This document shows, in pieces, positions 14,315 through 23,509 of a DNA stretch of 30,816 bases. Made by a program: the position numbers and the translations under genes. Source of the stretch: Clostridiaceae bacterium (GTDB taxonomy: Bacteria > Bacillota > Clostridia > Oscillospirales > Acutalibacteraceae). Numbering within the stretch: the stretch's first letter is position 1; each line of letters starts with the position of its first letter. The DNA is taken from assembly GCA_904501675.1 (NCBI GenBank), contig CAJGCL010000007.1, positions 1 through 30,816 of the forward strand, read 5' to 3'. The notes below the pieces were generated by a model. The model did not search any database. It saw nothing but the letters and a program-made list of their open reading frames with translations, and had not been told where the DNA came from.

Positions 14315-16423
14315 TCATCCTATAAGTGAGTTTGGTGTTTGAGAAATATCTACTTTCCCTTTCTGTCCGAAATAATAGTTATAAATCTTTGCTGCAACCT
14401 GTGAAGTACCGCTACCCGTTTTTGCATTCTCTGCTACAACTGCAACGGCGATTTCAGGATTCTCATATGGCGCAAAGGAAATAAAGAAACCGTTATTACA
14501 TGTCATTGTTACCCCTGAGGCTGTAGTCCTTTTAACCTGAGATGTACCTGTTTTACCTGCGGCATCAACAATACAATCGTTAAAATAATACTGACAGGAG
14601 CTATTAAGAATAACCTGTCTCATACCCTGCTTTACAATGTTAAGGTTTTTCTCGCTACAGTTAAGAGTATTTATAACCTTAGGCTCTGTTTCAAATATAA
14701 CCTCTGACATATCGGAAGATAATACAGATTTAATCATATAAGGCTGATACCTTGTACCGCCATTAGCAAGCGTTGCTGCATAATTTGCAAGCTGTAACGG
14801 AGTGAAAAGGTTATCAGACTGACCGATTGCCGCCTGAACGGTATCACCTGGATTCCATACCTGACCTGCCGCCTCTTTATTGGCAATACTTGCAAGCATA
14901 CCTTCCGCTTCAGGAAGCTCAACACCTGTTTTCTGGCCAAGACCAAGAAGATTAGCATACTTATTCATTTTATCAATACCAAGCTCTTTACCCATTTCAA
15001 AGAAGAAAATGTTACAGGATTTTTCAAGAGCTGTAGTAACATTAAGGTAACCATGGAAATCAAGACACTTAAAAGTCTGGTCCTCTAAAACGTATGTCTG
15101 GTTACAATACCTTGAACCATTTACATCGATTTTCCCCTCTTCAAGAGCCGCAAGAGCAATTGCAGGCTTCATAGTAGAACCCGGAGCATATGCACTCTGC
15201 AAAGCTCTGTTCCAGAGAGGGCTGGAAACATCACTTACAAGAGAATCATAGTCTTCAAAATATCTTGTTATATCATAGGTAGGAAGAGAAACGCTGGCAA
15301 GGATTGCACCTGTATTGCAGTCAATTACAACAACAGCACCTGCAGATTCAAAATATGAAAAATTTCTGTTGTTTCTAAGCATTTCTGCAAGAGCTTCTGC
15401 GGCAACCTTCTGAACATCAGAGCGGATTGTTGTAACAACTGTTGCACCTTGCTCAGGCTTTACTAAAAAGTCTTCTCTTACTGTGCCATCGGAAGCGGTA
15501 GTTGTTGTTTTTATACCGTTTTTACCTCTCAGATAACTTTCCATAGCTGCTTCAATACCGCTTTTTCCGTATCTGTCGTTAAGAGAGTAAGCGTTGTTTT
15601 TAAGGTTGGTAATATCTGTTGCTGTAAGAGAATCGTCCTTCAATTTCTCTTCGTACTTAAGTTTTTCGTTTTCATACTCCTCTGCGCTAATTGATCCTAC
15701 AACGCCTAAAATATGAGAATAGCTTGTAGTATCGTCATATTCACGGTAGCTGACTGTTTCAGATTTCACGCCCGGATATGTTCCGCTCATTTCCATAATA
15801 ATGGACACAATTTCAACAGGAACATCTTCCGCAAAGGTGTATGGATTAGGAGTTGAAAAACCAAGGTATTTCATACCAAAGCAAACTGACGCAATTTTTC
15901 TTGCATCCTGTCTTGAATATTCTGAAAGCTTATACCTTTCAATAAGAGCATCAAGGCACTCATCAGGTGTTGATTTTTCACCCTTTTCAAGTTCAAGCAT
16001 AGTTTCAGAAACCATAAACTTGAACTCTGCCTCTTTATCCTTATCAACAACAAGCTTCCCTTTTTCATATATTATAGGAAGCCTGTCTATCCATTCAATT
16101 TTGTTTTCCTCAAAAAGCTTAATAAGAGAGTATATTAATTCGTTTCGCTTATCCTGATGCTTAGCCTCAGGAAACTCAGCATATTTAAACACAACAGAGT
16201 TGCCCTGCCTGTTTACAACAAGAGGGCTACCGTTACTATCAAGAATTTCTCCGCGTGAGGCTTTAACCTTACTTGCGGAAACAGAAAGGCTTTTTGCTTC
16301 TGCTCTGTGTTTATCGCCATCTATAAGTTGGTTTTTACCAACAGCGAAAACTAGAAGCAAAAAAGCAATACCTATAATGACAGTACCTGTTATTCTTCTT
16401 TTTTTTCGTAACTCAATAGACAT
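14315..16423 (-). CDS. mrdA: Penicillin-binding protein 2 (elongasome transpeptidase)
   Basis: 702-residue class B PBP that cross-links peptidoglycan during side-wall elongation, working with RodA and MreBCD. Seen: an N-terminal membrane anchor (11-30), the pedestal/dimerisation region starting ASRGEILDSNG (55-65), and a transpeptidase domain with active-site S416 in STMK, SCN at 469-471, and KTGTS at 624-628. AGGAAAG is just ahead of the ATG, 8 bp after the mreD stop. It is 4 bp upstream of minD. Confidence 0.95.
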   Translation of the reverse strand: MSIELRKKRRITGTVIIGIAFLLLVFAVGKNQLIDGDKHRAEAKSLSVSASKVKASRGEILDSNGSPLVVNRQGNSVVFKYAEFPEAKHQDKRNELIYSLIKLFEENKIEWIDRLPIIYEKGKLVVDKDKEAEFKFMVSETMLELEKGEKSTPDECLDALIERYKLSEYSRQDARKIASVCFGMKYLGFSTPNPYTFAEDVPVEIVSIIMEMSGTYPGVKSETVSYREYDDTTSYSHILGVVGSISAEEYENEKLKYEEKLKDDSLTATDITNLKNNAYSLNDRYGKSGIEAAMESYLRGKNGIKTTTTASDGTVREDFLVKPEQGATVVTTIRSDVQKVAAEALAEMLRNNRNFSYFESAGAVVVIDCNTGAILASVSLPTYDITRYFEDYDSLVSDVSSPLWNRALQSAYAPGSTMKPAIALAALEEGKIDVNGSRYCNQTYVLEDQTFKCLDFHGYLNVTTALEKSCNIFFFEMGKELGIDKMNKYANLLGLGQKTGVELPEAEGMLASIANKEAAGQVWNPGDTVQAAIGQSDNLFTPLQLANYAATLANGGTRYQPYMIKSVLSSDMSEVIFETEPKVINTLNCSEKNLNIVKQGMRQVILNSSCQYYFNDCIVDAAGKTGTSQVKRTTASGVTMTCNNGFFISFAPYENPEIAVAVVAENAKTGSGTSQVAAKIYNYYFGQKGKVDISQTPNSLIG

Positions 16424-16431
16424 ATACTTTC

Positions 16432-16947
16432 CTACTCTGTTTTATGTGTTTTGAAAATATAATAGGTTAATCCGTAAAAAGCGGGAACAAAAATAATAGT
16501 ATAAATAAACGATGGTAGATAAAAGGTGAAAATTTGCCTTACAGGGTTACCTGCTCCACCAAAACCGAAATTCACCACAATATACAATAATTCATATATC
16601 GCAATAGTTCCTGCACTCAAAACAAAAGCTGTAACTATATTGTTCTGCATAAGGTGGCTTATAAGTATACTGCAAACCGCACATAAAATCATTATTACTA
16701 AAGAATTGAAGCCCTCAACACCCGAAACACTGTCCCACAATATTCCACAAAATGCTCCAAAAACTGCAGCAGGAATTTCACGCTCATGCATTGCAACACA
16801 TACACTTAAAGGCAACAGAAGGAATACCCTTGCCCCGAAAATTTCAGGCAACGCAATATTGGAGCATTGAAAAAGGAACGCACCTACCGCAAGTGCGGCA
16901 TACATAGCATAACGTATATATTTCGGTTTATTATCATCATAATGCAA
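16432..16947 (-). CDS. mreD: Rod-shape protein MreD
   Basis: About 171 residues, five hydrophobic spans, the expected size and place for the integral-membrane elongasome subunit MreD, which is always poorly conserved. Identity rests mostly on position between mreC and PBP2, supported by an FGAFCGILWDSVSG motif typical of the family. I place the start at TTG 16947: AGAGG (16960-16956) is 8 nt upstream, whereas the in-frame GTG at 16956 overlaps it. Confidence 0.88.
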   Translation of the reverse strand: MHYDDNKPKYIRYAMYAALAVGAFLFQCSNIALPEIFGARVFLLLPLSVCVAMHEREIPAAVFGAFCGILWDSVSGVEGFNSLVIMILCAVCSILISHLMQNNIVTAFVLSAGTIAIYELLYIVVNFGFGGAGNPVRQIFTFYLPSFIYTIIFVPAFYGLTYYIFKTHKTE

Positions 16948-16980
16948 GGGATTCACCTCTTTTCGCCAAAAATTACTTTA

Positions 16981-17838
16981 TCATTCTTTGATTTCGCCCT
17001 CACCCTGACCCGCAAATGATGTTATAACAAAAACATCTGTTACATTCTCAGGCATACAGAAAGGCTTTACCTCTGCATAATAAGCAGAAGTTACTTCGTC
17101 ATTTTTAACCGATACAACCTCGCCAATAATAAGTCCGTTTGGAAAAACTCCACCTGCACCGGAAGTGCAAACAATACCGCCTTTAACTATAGACGTAGAA
17201 GCATTAAGACCTGAAAGCTTTGACATTCCTCTATCGAAAAGAGTTGTATCTCCACTGACGTAACCATATTCCTTGGTACCCGACTCAAATGCACCTATAT
17301 TGACTCTTGGGTCAAGCACAGAATATACAACGCAAGTAGAAAAATTAACTTTTTTAACAACACCCACAACATACTCTCCGTATATTACCGGGTCGCCTAC
17401 GCTTACGCCATCATTTGAACCTGTGTTAAGCACGAATGAACCGTATGCATCGGCAGTATCTTTAGATATAACTGAGCCGTAGCAAAACTCATAATCATCA
17501 TTTTTCTGCTTTATTCCGTAAAATTTCTCGTATGCTTCTACCTTCTTCTTTAACTCGCCATAGTCTGCAAGCTGTTTTCTGTATTCTTCAAGTTCTTTTT
17601 CCATTTCTACCATCTCTGCTCTGTAAAGAGTGGATGAGCGGAAGGAAACAGAAACCTCCTGCAAGCTTTCTGATATTATAGCAGAAAGGTTCTGAAGAGG
17701 CGAAAAAACAGTTCCTATAGTCGAGGTCAGAGGCGACGATGCATTACGGCTTACAACCGCAAACACCATACCAAGAAGCATAACCGCAGCAATAACAATC
17801 AATGTTTTAAAGCTACCGCTTCTGAAAAATCTTTTCAT
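16981..17838 (-). CDS. mreC: Rod-shape-determining protein MreC
   Basis: 285 residues: a membrane anchor at 12-30, a coiled coil about 70-105 (MVEMEKELEEYRKQLADYG), then the double beta-barrel domain with VLNTGSNDGVSVGDPVI and the late GVFPNGLIIGEV motif. It bridges MreB/MreD to PBP2 outside the membrane. It starts 9 bp after the mreB stop codon. Confidence 0.95.
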   Translation of the reverse strand: MKRFFRSGSFKTLIVIAAVMLLGMVFAVVSRNASSPLTSTIGTVFSPLQNLSAIISESLQEVSVSFRSSTLYRAEMVEMEKELEEYRKQLADYGELKKKVEAYEKFYGIKQKNDDYEFCYGSVISKDTADAYGSFVLNTGSNDGVSVGDPVIYGEYVVGVVKKVNFSTCVVYSVLDPRVNIGAFESGTKEYGYVSGDTTLFDRGMSKLSGLNASTSIVKGGIVCTSGAGGVFPNGLIIGEVVSVKNDEVTSAYYAEVKPFCMPENVTDVFVITSFAGQGEGEIKE

Positions 17839-17847
17839 AATTTCCCC

Positions 17848-18849
17848 TTATTTGTTAAACCCTAAAAGGTCTTTTTCAAGACAAATACCTGTTCCGTTAA
17901 CAACGCAATCAAGTGGATTTTCTGCAACCTTAACAGGCATTCCTGTCTCACTCGCAATAAGCTTATCAAGGCCTCTCAAAAGAGCTCCGCCACCTGTAAG
18001 AGTTATACCTCTTTCAATAATGTCGGCTGCAAGCTCAGGTGGAGTTCTGTCAAGAGTATATCTGATAGAATCAAGAATTTCGTCAACAGGATCTGCAAGA
18101 GCCTGACGCACCTGTTCACTTGTAATTTCAACTGACTTCGGAAGACCGTCAATAAGATTTCTACCCTTGATTTCCATTGCTGCTTCACCTTCGTAAGGGT
18201 AAGCAGAACCAAGCTTTAATTTTATATCCTCTGCAGAACGCTCACCAATAAGAAGGTTAAAGGTTCTTTTAACGTAAGAAATAATAGCTTCATCAAAATT
18301 ATCACCGGCAACGCGGCAAGATTTTGAGGTAACAATATCACCAAGCGATATAACAGCGACCTCGCTTGTACCACCGCCGATATCAACAATCATGCTACCT
18401 GTAGCATCAAGAACGGGAAGACCCGCGCCGATTGCTGCTGCCATAGGCTCCTCAATAAGGCTCACGTATCTTGCGCCTGCACTCTTTGCTGCATCATGCA
18501 CCGCACGGCGTTCAACCTCGGTAACGCCTGACGGGATACAAATCATAACTCTTGCCCTGTTAAAAGGAGAACTGCTTATTGCTCTTTTTATAAACTCCTT
18601 AAGCATATCCGCAGTCATATCAAAATCGGCAATAACGCCATCTTTAATCGGTCTTACTGCAGTAATTGATCCGGGTGTTCTGCCAATCATTCTTTTAGCA
18701 TCTGCACCAACAGCAACAACTGTTTTAGGATTTGTTCTTTCGTCAACAGCAACAACTGAAGGTTCTCTTATAACAATACCTTTACCTTTAACGAAAACAA
18801 GTGTATTGGCGGTACCTAAATCCACGCCTATATCCTGTGAAAAAAGCAT
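17848..18849 (-). CDS. mreB: Actin-like cytoskeletal protein MreB
   Basis: 333 residues, full length. Seen: phosphate-1 motif DIGVDLGTANTLVFVKGKG, connect-1 region, phosphate-2 motif MIVDIGGGTSEVAVISLG (about 156-173), and adenosine motif ERGITLTGGGALLRGLD. It forms membrane filaments directing cell-wall elongation. AAGGATG precedes the ATG. It follows the zinc-permease gene by 19 bp, with no terminator between. Confidence 0.97.
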   Translation of the reverse strand: MLFSQDIGVDLGTANTLVFVKGKGIVIREPSVVAVDERTNPKTVVAVGADAKRMIGRTPGSITAVRPIKDGVIADFDMTADMLKEFIKRAISSSPFNRARVMICIPSGVTEVERRAVHDAAKSAGARYVSLIEEPMAAAIGAGLPVLDATGSMIVDIGGGTSEVAVISLGDIVTSKSCRVAGDNFDEAIISYVKRTFNLLIGERSAEDIKLKLGSAYPYEGEAAMEIKGRNLIDGLPKSVEITSEQVRQALADPVDEILDSIRYTLDRTPPELAADIIERGITLTGGGALLRGLDKLIASETGMPVKVAENPLDCVVNGTGICLEKDLLGFNK

Positions 18850-18868
18850 TTATATACATCCTTTCGGG

Positions 18869-19702
18869 TTATTTTTTCTTTGAAATAATATAAGTTACGA
18901 AGAAAACGATTGCTGACACCGTAACTATTGTGGCGCCTGCAGATGTATCTGCATAGAAAGAAATAAGCAGACCACTCAATGCGCTGAAAAGTGAAATCAA
19001 AACAGATACCGCCAGATATTGACGGGAGTTTTTTGTAACATTTCTGGATGAAGCGGCAGGAAGAATAAGAAGAGAGTTTATAAGAAGAATTCCTACCCAT
19101 TTTATTGAAAGCATTACAACTACCGCAACAACCACAACGAAAATGTTTTCGTAAAGTGCCGTTTTAATTCCTCTGCTTGCGGCAAGCTCTTTATTAACGG
19201 AAATTATAAGGAGTTTATTATAAATAACGCACCATATAACAACTATCGCAACAAGAGTTATAAAAAGACATAAAATTTCTGCGCCTGTAACGCTTAATAT
19301 ATCACCAACAAGATACGTGCTGTATTTTGTAAAGCCACCGCCATAGGAAAGAATTAAAAGTCCTACAGCAATGCTTGCGGAAGAAAACACGCTTATAACA
19401 GTATCCGACGACGTATTGCCTTTGTTTTTTACTTTTGTTATAAGAAGGGCAATAACAACTCCGAAAACGACGAGAGAAATCAGTTCATTCTCTATACCTA
19501 AAACCACACCGAGGGCAATACCCGTAAACGCGCTATGACCTAAAGCATCGGAGAAAAACGCCATTTTGTTGTTTACTGCCATAGTTCCTAAAATGCCCAT
19601 AAGCGGTGCAATAAGCATCACTGCAATTACAGCATTGACCATAAATTTATAGTCTGCCCACGCAAAGGGAAGGCCGGAAAAAATACTATATATAAGCTCC
19701 AT
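18869..19702 (-). CDS. znuB: Zinc/manganese ABC transporter permease (ZnuB/AdcB family)
   Basis: 277-residue ABC-3 family permease with about eight hydrophobic spans. Family motifs seen: FFSDALGHSAFTGIALG (coupling-helix region) and WVGILLINSLLILPAASSRN in the second half. The ATG at 19702 is one base after the stop of the ATPase gene (TGA-T-ATG), which fixes the start; a longer upstream reading would lie inside that gene. It pairs with the upstream ATPase and binding lipoprotein. Zn(II) versus Mn(II) cannot be told from the permease alone. Confidence 0.93.
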   Translation of the reverse strand: MELIYSIFSGLPFAWADYKFMVNAVIAVMLIAPLMGILGTMAVNNKMAFFSDALGHSAFTGIALGVVLGIENELISLVVFGVVIALLITKVKNKGNTSSDTVISVFSSASIAVGLLILSYGGGFTKYSTYLVGDILSVTGAEILCLFITLVAIVVIWCVIYNKLLIISVNKELAASRGIKTALYENIFVVVVAVVVMLSIKWVGILLINSLLILPAASSRNVTKNSRQYLAVSVLISLFSALSGLLISFYADTSAGATIVTVSAIVFFVTYIISKKK

Positions 19703-19703
19703 A

Positions 19704-20450
19704 TCACGCCCACCTTTCAGGCACGCTGAAGAAGACGTTTTTAAATTCACGGGAATCAAAAACCTCTTGCGCAGAGCCGGTTTTTAAAACGGTTTTATTT
19801 ATAAGAACAACATTATCTGCATACTCTTTTACAATGCCTAAATCGTGTGACACCATAGCAATTGCCATATGGTAATTCTTTTTAAGATTAAGTATTGCTT
19901 CATAGAAGATCTCGCTACCCTTAGCATCAACACCTGAAACAGGCTCGTCGAGAACAAGAAGCTCCGGAAGAGGATACAAGGCATTCACAAGCATAACGCG
20001 CTGAAGCTCACCGCCGGAAAGCTCACCTAGCTTACGATTTTTCAGATCAAGGCAACCAACAGACTGAAGAGCCTCGTCAATTTCTTTAATGTGTTCCTTC
20101 TTCCTTTTAAAACAAACGGGAGAGTTTGTTCTTCCAACAAGAAGAAAATCTTCAACGCTTATTGGAGCAGATCGGTCAAAATCAAGGTGTTGAGGCACAT
20201 AACCGATTGTAACCTTGCTGATTTTTTCACCATCATGTGATTCAAAGCTCACATTTCCTTCATGGCGGATTTCTCCTAAAATGGATTTAACAAGAGTGGT
20301 TTTACCTGCACCGTTAACGCCTATAACGGCAGTTAATTCACCGCAATGAAGGTGAAATGACACATCCGAAAGAAGCGTATCTCCGCCTTTTTTCACTCCG
20401 ATATTATTAACTGAAATTTTGCAAAGACCGCAACCATTTTCGAAAGCCAT
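19704..20450 (-). CDS. znuC: Zinc/manganese ABC transporter ATPase (ZnuC family)
   Basis: 248-residue ABC ATPase. Walker A is GVNGAGKTTL (about 44-53), then a Q-loop (VPQHLD), signature LSGGELQRV, Walker B LLVLDEPVSGVD and H-loop SHDLG. ATG 20450 overlaps the upstream TGA by one base (TGATG), the typical coupled start; the preceding in-frame TTG is less likely. The N-terminus carries two extra cysteines (GCGLC) of unknown relevance. Confidence 0.94.
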   Translation of the reverse strand: MAFENGCGLCKISVNNIGVKKGGDTLLSDVSFHLHCGELTAVIGVNGAGKTTLVKSILGEIRHEGNVSFESHDGEKISKVTIGYVPQHLDFDRSAPISVEDFLLVGRTNSPVCFKRKKEHIKEIDEALQSVGCLDLKNRKLGELSGGELQRVMLVNALYPLPELLVLDEPVSGVDAKGSEIFYEAILNLKKNYHMAIAMVSHDLGIVKEYADNVVLINKTVLKTGSAQEVFDSREFKNVFFSVPERWA

Positions 20451-21355
20451 CAATTCACCGCCTTTAAAATAATTTTAATGTTTTCCCGCATAGTATCCTC
20501 ATATGCGTTTTTTTCTTTTTCACCACTTATAACAGGGTTAAGAACATAAATTTCTGCACCTGTTTCATTTTTGAGAATTTCTGCAGCGCTGCCCTCATAA
20601 TCAGGTTCGATGAAAAGGGTTTTTACTCCGTGTTCTTTTATTTCTTCTGAAATATGCGCCAATTCTTTTGCAGAAGGCTCGCCGCCTTCATCACTTTCTA
20701 TAGTGGTAAGAATATGAAAGCCCAAATCTTCTGCAAGATAAGCATATGCATCGTGAAAGGTTACAACAGACTTACCCTGCAACTGAGCCTTTGCGTTTTC
20801 TATTTCTTCCTTAAGTTCAGAAAGTGTTTTCAAATAATCTTCCGTGTTTTTCTGTATCTTTTCTTCATACTCAGGGAAAGCAGAAATAATGCCACCGCTT
20901 ATATTCTCAACCTGCTTTATGGCGTTATCTACAGATAACCACATGTGAGAGTTTTCTTCATGATCGTGAGAATGACCTGAATGCTCTTCCTCGTGAGTGT
21001 GGGAGCATATACGCTCAACACCTATAGAGGAATCGACAATTCTTTCATCCGCCTCTCTGTGATATAAATCCTCAATAAAGCCTTCCATTCCTGCTCCGTT
21101 TATAACAAAAATACTGCAATCGCTGATAAGACGAGCGTCTTTAGCGGTAATGGTGTAATCGTGCAGGCAACCGGTATTCTGCTCTGCCATGCATTCTACG
21201 CTGAGTTCGTCAATCCCATCAACAATATTCAACGTAAATATATATACGGGATAGAATGACACGGCAATTATCTTTTTGTCTGGAGATTGTTTTGCCGTGC
21301 ACCCGGTAAGGAGTACCAAAGGAATGCACAGAAGCAATGCTAAAAACTTCTTCAA
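20450..21355 (-). CDS. znuA: Zinc-binding lipoprotein, ABC transporter (ZnuA/AdcA family)
   Basis: 301-residue cluster A-I metal-binding protein. Signal peptide and lipobox LLTGC with lipidated C19. Candidate metal ligands seen: H65 (CLHDY), H137 (SHMWL), H201 (TFHDAY), with the late acidic ligand near FIEPDY (248-253). A His/Glu-rich loop at 119-138 (HTHEEEHSGHSHDHEENSH) favours zinc over manganese. The gene starts 7 bp after the PPC-protein stop, so it has no promoter of its own; no clear Zur-type box is seen next to it. Confidence 0.94.
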   Translation of the reverse strand: MKKFLALLLCIPLVLLTGCTAKQSPDKKIIAVSFYPVYIFTLNIVDGIDELSVECMAEQNTGCLHDYTITAKDARLISDCSIFVINGAGMEGFIEDLYHREADERIVDSSIGVERICSHTHEEEHSGHSHDHEENSHMWLSVDNAIKQVENISGGIISAFPEYEEKIQKNTEDYLKTLSELKEEIENAKAQLQGKSVVTFHDAYAYLAEDLGFHILTTIESDEGGEPSAKELAHISEEIKEHGVKTLFIEPDYEGSAAEILKNETGAEIYVLNPVISGEKEKNAYEDTMRENIKIILKAVN

Positions 21356-21362
21356 TTATTCC

Positions 21363-22970
21363 TCACCCTACTAACCTGATTTTGTATGGAGTTTCTGAAC
21401 CGTACATACCCGTTTCAATCTTGACGAAGTATACGCCCGCTGGAAGTTCAACAACACCTGTAGAAACAAGACTTTCGTTAAGAGCAGATGTAATCTCAGA
21501 TTTAACATTGCCCTTATCATCAACAATACTTATGTTCCAGCAAATATCGCTACCTACCATGTTCTCGTGGGCGAACTCTACGCATACGCGCCTTGCATCT
21601 ACAAGATTGAATCTGTAGTAGTCCTCGTCATAAGTTACGTCAGATGAAAGAATTGCACCTTCATAACGTGTACCGAATTCAATAGTCTGGCAATTAAGCA
21701 TTGAGCTGTTTGGCTCATACTCATAGTTTTCTTTTTCTGTATATGTCCAATTGAGAGTATATGTGGAGGAGTTATAAGAAACCGAATCGCCATCTACAAG
21801 CACATAATACTCTCCCTTTGGAAGACCTAAACCTCTAAGCTCCATAGTACCTGAATTCCACTTGGAAATTCTTCTCACTATTTCATGATATGTTCCGTCA
21901 GGAAGTGGCTTGAGAACGCGGATATTCCACCCATTCTTATCACCCTCCTGAAGCTCGTGGGTGAAAGTGAGGTCAATATATCCATTGCCTTCAACATTAA
22001 ATTTATAATAATCCTTATCAAGACTCAAAAGTCTGTCTGCAAGACTACCGCTCATTGAAATACCTTGTGGAAGCTGAATTGCTTCTTCAGGTATATCGTT
22101 AAATTCAAATTCAAAGTTAATTGCCTTTTCAGAGCCTATAACGAGAGTATATTCATCCGCAGAATCTGTCTGCGCCTCAACACATAGATGATATGTACCT
22201 GTTTTCAGACCAAGCTTACCTGTTTTTATAACAAGGTCTGTTCTTCTTGATGCAAACTGAGTAATTTTCTGATTATCCGCATTGTAAAGAGTTATTGTCC
22301 ATCCAACAACAGGGAAAGTGCCATCAGGATGAGTAAAGGAAATATTAACGCAACTATCCTGGTCAAGAGTAAATGTATACCAGTCCATATCAGTACCGCT
22401 TGACCTGTTGGATGTGTTGCCGTATTTACCATAACCAACAGCAACAGGTGTTGCATCTTCCTTAACATCATTCGGCTCTTTTTCGTATGAATCCGACTCT
22501 GTAAATGTGGTTTTAAGAGTATACTCGCTCTCAAGAAAATAAAGACCAGGTGTTACCATAATACAATATGTACCCGGCGTAATACCAATGTCCTTCCAAT
22601 CAGAAGTAACATCCGCCCAAAACGATTCATAATAGGCAAGCTCTTTATATTCCTTTTCCTTTGAGCTCGCTTTATCAAGAAGCTTATAAAGAGTAACTAC
22701 CCACCCACATTTTCCGGGGTCAGTAACGTTTTCATGCTCCAAAATGATATTGAGAGCTCCATTTGAAGCCACCTCAAAAACATATGCCTCATAATCCTCT
22801 TTATCGGTAATAATACCCTTTATAGCTGTTCCTGTTTTTATATATGTGGGAGTATTCGTTTTAAAAAGCCCGTTATCAACATTGAGAGCAATACCGCAAA
22901 CGGCAAAGATGCCAAAAAGTATTGCCATAACCGAAATAACAGCTATAATTCTTTTTCTGGCTTTAGTCAT
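21363..22970 (-). CDS. Exported protein of four PPC-like beta-sandwich domains
   Basis: 535 residues. An N-terminal hydrophobic segment (7-29, signal or anchor) is followed by four tandem domains resembling the bacterial pre-peptidase C-terminal (PPC) fold: about 41-155, 162-280, 285-410 and 416-535. The repeat signature recurs as EPND/EFND/EPNS near each start, DWYTF/DYYKF/DYYRF, GWxIxLY-type strands, and LGLKTGTY/LGLPKGEY/VELPAGVY. No protease or other catalytic domain is present. ATGA overlap with the upstream flavoprotein gene and a 7-bp gap to znuA tie it to this operon. Role unknown; a surface binding or wall-associated protein is the simplest reading. Confidence 0.8.
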   Translation of the reverse strand: MTKARKRIIAVISVMAILFGIFAVCGIALNVDNGLFKTNTPTYIKTGTAIKGIITDKEDYEAYVFEVASNGALNIILEHENVTDPGKCGWVVTLYKLLDKASSKEKEYKELAYYESFWADVTSDWKDIGITPGTYCIMVTPGLYFLESEYTLKTTFTESDSYEKEPNDVKEDATPVAVGYGKYGNTSNRSSGTDMDWYTFTLDQDSCVNISFTHPDGTFPVVGWTITLYNADNQKITQFASRRTDLVIKTGKLGLKTGTYHLCVEAQTDSADEYTLVIGSEKAINFEFEFNDIPEEAIQLPQGISMSGSLADRLLSLDKDYYKFNVEGNGYIDLTFTHELQEGDKNGWNIRVLKPLPDGTYHEIVRRISKWNSGTMELRGLGLPKGEYYVLVDGDSVSYNSSTYTLNWTYTEKENYEYEPNSSMLNCQTIEFGTRYEGAILSSDVTYDEDYYRFNLVDARRVCVEFAHENMVGSDICWNISIVDDKGNVKSEITSALNESLVSTGVVELPAGVYFVKIETGMYGSETPYKIRLVG

Positions 22971-23509
22971 TTTAAACTCCTTTTTATTTTTTCAATAACA
23001 CCAGAGCAATCTGCCCCGCTATCTGTATTAGCACAAAGGAAGGATTCCTTCATTTCAACATTAAGAATTGTAAATGCACACTTTAATTGGCTTTGCATAT
23101 ACTCGAAGGCTTTTTCTCCGCCTCTGCCGGACGCCACAACGAGGTATGCAAACCTTTTCTTCTCAATGGATTGCTTTTTATTGTTGTAATAAAAACTTGT
23201 GTAGTACACTTGAAACCTGTCAATAAGACTTTTAATCGGTGCGGAAAAAGTTCCATTATAAATTGGGCTGAAAAAAATTATTTCATCACATTCCTCAAAG
23301 CTTTTATAAAAAGCATCAAGGTCTGTATTTACGCATCTGCCGTTGGTCTCGCAAAAATTGCAGCCATTACACGGAGCGAAATTTTCGGCATATGTATCAA
23401 AAATTATAAATTCCTCATCTTTTAAAAAATCAACTATTTCATCACATATTCTGTTTGTGTAGCCCTTTTTCCTGCCCGAACCTTTGATTATAAGAATTTT
23501 TTTACTCAT
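22967..23509 (-). CDS. Flavodoxin-fold NAD(P)H-dependent oxidoreductase / iron-sulfur flavoprotein type
   Basis: 180 residues. An FMN phosphate loop (GSGRKKGYTN, 10-19) opens a flavodoxin-like fold with SPIYNGTFSAPIKSLIDRF (81-99), typical of the NADPH-dependent FMN reductase/Isf group. C47, C50, C53 and C59 (CNGCNFC...C) form the compact cysteine motif that binds a [4Fe-4S] cluster in iron-sulfur flavoproteins. Partner and substrate are unknown. Its start overlaps the upstream gene by 8 bp and its stop overlaps the next by 4 bp, so the three are translationally coupled. Confidence 0.85.
   Translation of the reverse strand: MSKKILIIKGSGRKKGYTNRICDEIVDFLKDEEFIIFDTYAENFAPCNGCNFCETNGRCVNTDLDAFYKSFEECDEIIFFSPIYNGTFSAPIKSLIDRFQVYYTSFYYNNKKQSIEKKRFAYLVVASGRGGEKAFEYMQSQLKCAFTILNVEMKESFLCANTDSGADCSGVIEKIKRSLK

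Noticed and set aside
15801..16157. Open frame on the plus strand opposite the PBP2 gene
   Set aside because: No ribosome site or domain; the opposite strand encodes clear PBP2 sequence throughout.
18392..18883. Long open frame on the plus strand opposite mreB
   Set aside because: It is the antisense shadow of a highly conserved gene, with no ribosome site and no recognisable protein.
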